Shown here: positions 23,962-25,902 of the stretch, in pieces
How positions within the stretch are numbered: the first letter of the stretch is position 1
Layout of the letters: every line of letters begins with the position of its first letter
NCBI GenBank assembly: GCA_031369365.1
Contig: JANMOP010000079.1
Coordinates: forward strand, 1-25,902
Reading direction: 5' to 3'
Length of the DNA: 25,902 nt
Source of the DNA: Methylotenera_A sp031369365
Lineage (GTDB): Bacteria; Pseudomonadota; Gammaproteobacteria; Burkholderiales; Methylophilaceae
Translations under genes and position numbers: made by a program
The notes under the pieces: generated by a model
Databases searched by the model: none
Seen by the model: the letters and a program-made list of their open reading frames with translations, nothing else
What the model was told of the DNA's origin: nothing

Positions 23962-25068
23962 ATGATGCAAAGAATATCTGCCCCGCTATTGATTGGCTTA
24001 CTGTTATTACTGCTGGCGGCTTGTGGTGCAAAAGATGAGGCCTCTGCAAACACCAAAAATGATGACAAAAAAGACATAAAATCAACATTAATTACTGTCA
24101 CACAAGTTAAAAACCAAGCCGTTGAAACCACCGAAACTGCCATTGGCTCACTAGAAAGCCTGATTGATCCTACCGTAGCCTCTGAGCTCGCTGCACGCGT
24201 GGTCAGGGTGCATGTGAATGCGGGCGAAACTGTTAAACAAGGACAGTTAATTGCCACTTTAGATGCCACAGATTTTGGTATGCAACGCAATGAGCAATTG
24301 GCAGAAGCGGCCCGTATTCAAGCACTTATTGATAACCAAACAAAAATTGTGGCGCGCAACCAAGCCTTGGTGGACAAAAAATTTATCTCGCAAAATGCGG
24401 TGGATAACGATTTGGCACAAAAAAATGTACTCAAACAACAGCTGGTGGCTGCCATGGCGCGCGTAGGCAGCATTAACCATAACAGCAGTAAATCTAGAGT
24501 GATTGCACCTGTGTCTGGCATTGTTGAAAAAAGGCTAGTAGGCACGGGGGACTTTGTGCGGGTGGGCGACCCAATCGTGCAAATTGTTTCAAACCAAAAA
24601 TTGCGCGCACATTTACCTTTTCCTGAACATATTGGCGCGCGGTTAAAGCCTGGTCTTAAAGTGCGTTTAACTACACCCGCTAGCGATAAGCTTGTAGAAA
24701 GTGTGATACACGAACTAAAACCCATGATTACTGAAGGTAGCCGCACCATTGATGTGATTGCTGATGTACAAGGCGAGCTTAACTGGCAACCAGGCGCTAG
24801 CGTAACGGGCACGGTGGTGCTGGGCGAACAAGCAGCTGCGCTAATGGTACCAGAGCAAAGCTTGGTGCTTAGGCCTGCTGGCGAGGTGGTGTATGTGGTG
24901 CGTAATAATGCGGCAGGCCAAGCGGTGGCAAACCAAGCAGTGGTAAAAACAGGTGCCCGCCAAAATGGCTTAATTGAGGTGCTGCAAGGCCTTAATACAA
25001 ATGACATCGTTGTGGTAGATGGCGCAGGCTTTTTAACGGATGGCGCACCTGTGAAAACAAGCAACTAA
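23962..25068 (+). CDS. RND efflux periplasmic adaptor (membrane fusion) lipoprotein
   Basis: This is the membrane-fusion subunit that couples an RND pump to an outer-membrane channel. It is 368 residues. The N-terminus is a lipoprotein signal with lipobox LAAC (cysteine 21), so the protein is anchored to a membrane in the periplasm. A biotinyl-lipoyl-like half (VRVHVNAGETVKQGQLIATLD) and its partner (VIAPVSGIVEKRLVGTGDFVRVGDPIVQIV) flank an alpha-helical hairpin. Then come a beta barrel (RLTTPASDKLVESVIHELKP) and a membrane-proximal domain ending VVDGAGFLTDGAPVK. The RND gene follows after 178 bp. The substrate is not evident. Confidence 0.93.
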   Translation: MMQRISAPLLIGLLLLLLAACGAKDEASANTKNDDKKDIKSTLITVTQVKNQAVETTETAIGSLESLIDPTVASELAARVVRVHVNAGETVKQGQLIATLDATDFGMQRNEQLAEAARIQALIDNQTKIVARNQALVDKKFISQNAVDNDLAQKNVLKQQLVAAMARVGSINHNSSKSRVIAPVSGIVEKRLVGTGDFVRVGDPIVQIVSNQKLRAHLPFPEHIGARLKPGLKVRLTTPASDKLVESVIHELKPMITEGSRTIDVIADVQGELNWQPGASVTGTVVLGEQAAALMVPEQSLVLRPAGEVVYVVRNNAAGQAVANQAVVKTGARQNGLIEVLQGLNTNDIVVVDGAGFLTDGAPVKTSN

Positions 25069-25081
25069 AGCTTTTCATCGC

Positions 25082-25193
25082 GCTCCTTCCCCATTTTAGG
25101 GGGAAGGTTGGGATGGGGGTTAAATGGTTAATTTTAAATCTCACCGCCACCCTAACCTTCCCCTAACCCTCCCCCTAAAATTGGGAGGGAACT
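25082..25193. repeat. REPIN-like paired palindromic element
   Basis: Two GC-rich hairpins stand in inverted orientation in an otherwise AT-rich gap. The left is CCTTCCCC/GGGGAAGG (25085-25092, 25100-25107); the right is CCCTCCC/GGGAGGG (25167-25173, 25183-25189). The whole arms (25082-25120 and about 25146-25193) are imperfect inverted copies sharing the core ATTTTAGGGGG. This is the design of paired REP sequences. It sits between the adaptor and pump genes. Confidence 0.65.
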
Positions 25194-25246
25194 GATGTAG
25201 AAAATTTAATCATTTTAATGAAAAATATATGGTACAAAACAATTAA

Positions 25247-25902
25247 ATGACCTTGCCTGAACTCTCCATTAAACGCCACGTCCTCGCTTGGATGCTGTCT
25301 GGCGTCATTATTTTATTCGGCCTGATAGCTTACCAGCGCATCGGGGTTGACCGCATTCCATCGATTGATTTTCCTGTAATAACTGTCAATACCACTTTGC
25401 GTGGTGCCAACCCAGATGTGGTCGATACCTCGATTACCAGCATTATCGAATCGGCGGTAAATACCACACCTGGTATTGATCATATTCAGTCCTCATCTTC
25501 GCCTGGGTTTTCTAGTGTCAGCATCACGTTTGCACTCAATAAAAATATTGATGTGGCATATAACGAAGTGCAATCTAAGGTCAATCAAATACTTAGGCGT
25601 TTGCCTACAGATACAGATGCGCCCGTGGTGCAAAAAATTGACACCAATGCAACGCCAGTGATCTGGCTGGCTTTAAGTGGCGACCGTACCATTCAGCAGC
25701 TTAATCTATACGCTAATAATGTGCTGAAGAAAAAATTTGAAACCATCAACGGTGTGGGTGAAGTGCAACTAGGTGGCCGACGTGATCGTGTAATTCGTGT
25801 CATCGTATCGCCCGAGCGCATGGCGGCTTATAAGCTCACCGCGAATGATTTAATCACCGCGTTTAATCGCGAGCACGTGCAATTGCCAGGCGGTTTTTTA
25901 GT
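25247..25902 (+). CDS. RND (AcrB/HAE1-type) efflux pump, N-terminal part, cut by window end
   Basis: This is the start of an inner-membrane proton-driven efflux pump; 218 complete codons are visible and the frame runs off the window. ATG 25247 begins MTLPELSIKRHVLAWMLSG, typical of RND proteins, followed by the first membrane helix (about 13-30) and the conserved YQRIGVDRIPSIDFPVITVNT. The porter region follows (RGANPDVVDTSITSIIESAVNTTPGI, then FETINGVGEVQLGGRRDRVIRVIV). Full family members have about 1030 residues. It pairs with the adaptor upstream. Drug versus other substrates cannot be told. Confidence 0.93.
   Translation, partial: MTLPELSIKRHVLAWMLSGVIILFGLIAYQRIGVDRIPSIDFPVITVNTTLRGANPDVVDTSITSIIESAVNTTPGIDHIQSSSSPGFSSVSITFALNKNIDVAYNEVQSKVNQILRRLPTDTDAPVVQKIDTNATPVIWLALSGDRTIQQLNLYANNVLKKKFETINGVGEVQLGGRRDRVIRVIVSPERMAAYKLTANDLITAFNREHVQLPGGFL

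Noticed and set aside
24318..25064. 248-codon open frame on the minus strand, opposite the efflux adaptor
   Set aside because: It is a composition shadow of a clear lipoprotein adaptor gene; its product is low-complexity (Ser/Thr/Pro-rich) with no recognisable domain.

Overview
The window looks like a chromosomal segment of a betaproteobacterium, most likely a Methylophilaceae-type methylotroph (Methylotenera/Methylophilus-like). The evidence is the low-to-moderate GC content, a TopA with a Lys/Ala-rich tail, and the gene neighbourhoods lptF-lptG / RDD / DUF3106 / DUF3619 / sigma factor and PP0621-pilS-pilR, which are typical of Betaproteobacteria. The family-level assignment is inference from gene content; no rRNA is present to fix it.

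Positions 1-5294 hold a compact type II-C CRISPR-Cas locus. The end of an array (six full repeats and one cut by the window edge, 37-bp repeats, 30-nt spacers) reads rightward toward the leftward operon cas9-cas1-cas2. A strong hairpin terminator separates them. There is no csn2 or cas4. Cas9 (1154 aa) keeps all RuvC and HNH catalytic residues. A tracrRNA gene lies on the plus strand just upstream of cas9, divergent from it; its promoter overlaps the cas9 start codon. Each repeat ends in a perfect TATAAT, so each spacer probably has its own promoter, as described for Neisseria.

Positions 5421-14258 are housekeeping genes: ttcA (tRNA 2-thiocytidine), topA, a PBP7-type endopeptidase, a lone gcvH, and a leftward operon pepA-holC-coiled-coil protein. 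The last of these carries 84-residue tandem repeats and is not recognised. Positions 14391-16606 encode the LPS-export permeases LptF and LptG.

Positions 16608-18678 are leftward: sigma factor, DUF3619 membrane protein, DUF3106 protein and, after a terminator, an RDD protein. The sigma gene is odd: its conserved N-terminus is still readable upstream of the open frame but is interrupted by two in-frame TAA codons.

Positions 18868-22237 encode a PP0621-family protein and the PilS/PilR two-component system. A CaCA-family cation antiporter follows on the minus strand, then ampD (cell-wall recycling) and the start of an RND efflux system: a lipoprotein adaptor, a REPIN-like paired hairpin element, and the first ~218 codons of the RND pump, cut by the window end.

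The points most worth a second look are the tracrRNA/cas9 overlap with a repeat-mimicking tracrRNA 5' end, the doubly interrupted sigma factor, the tandem-repeat coiled-coil protein in the pepA-holC operon, and the REPIN-like element.
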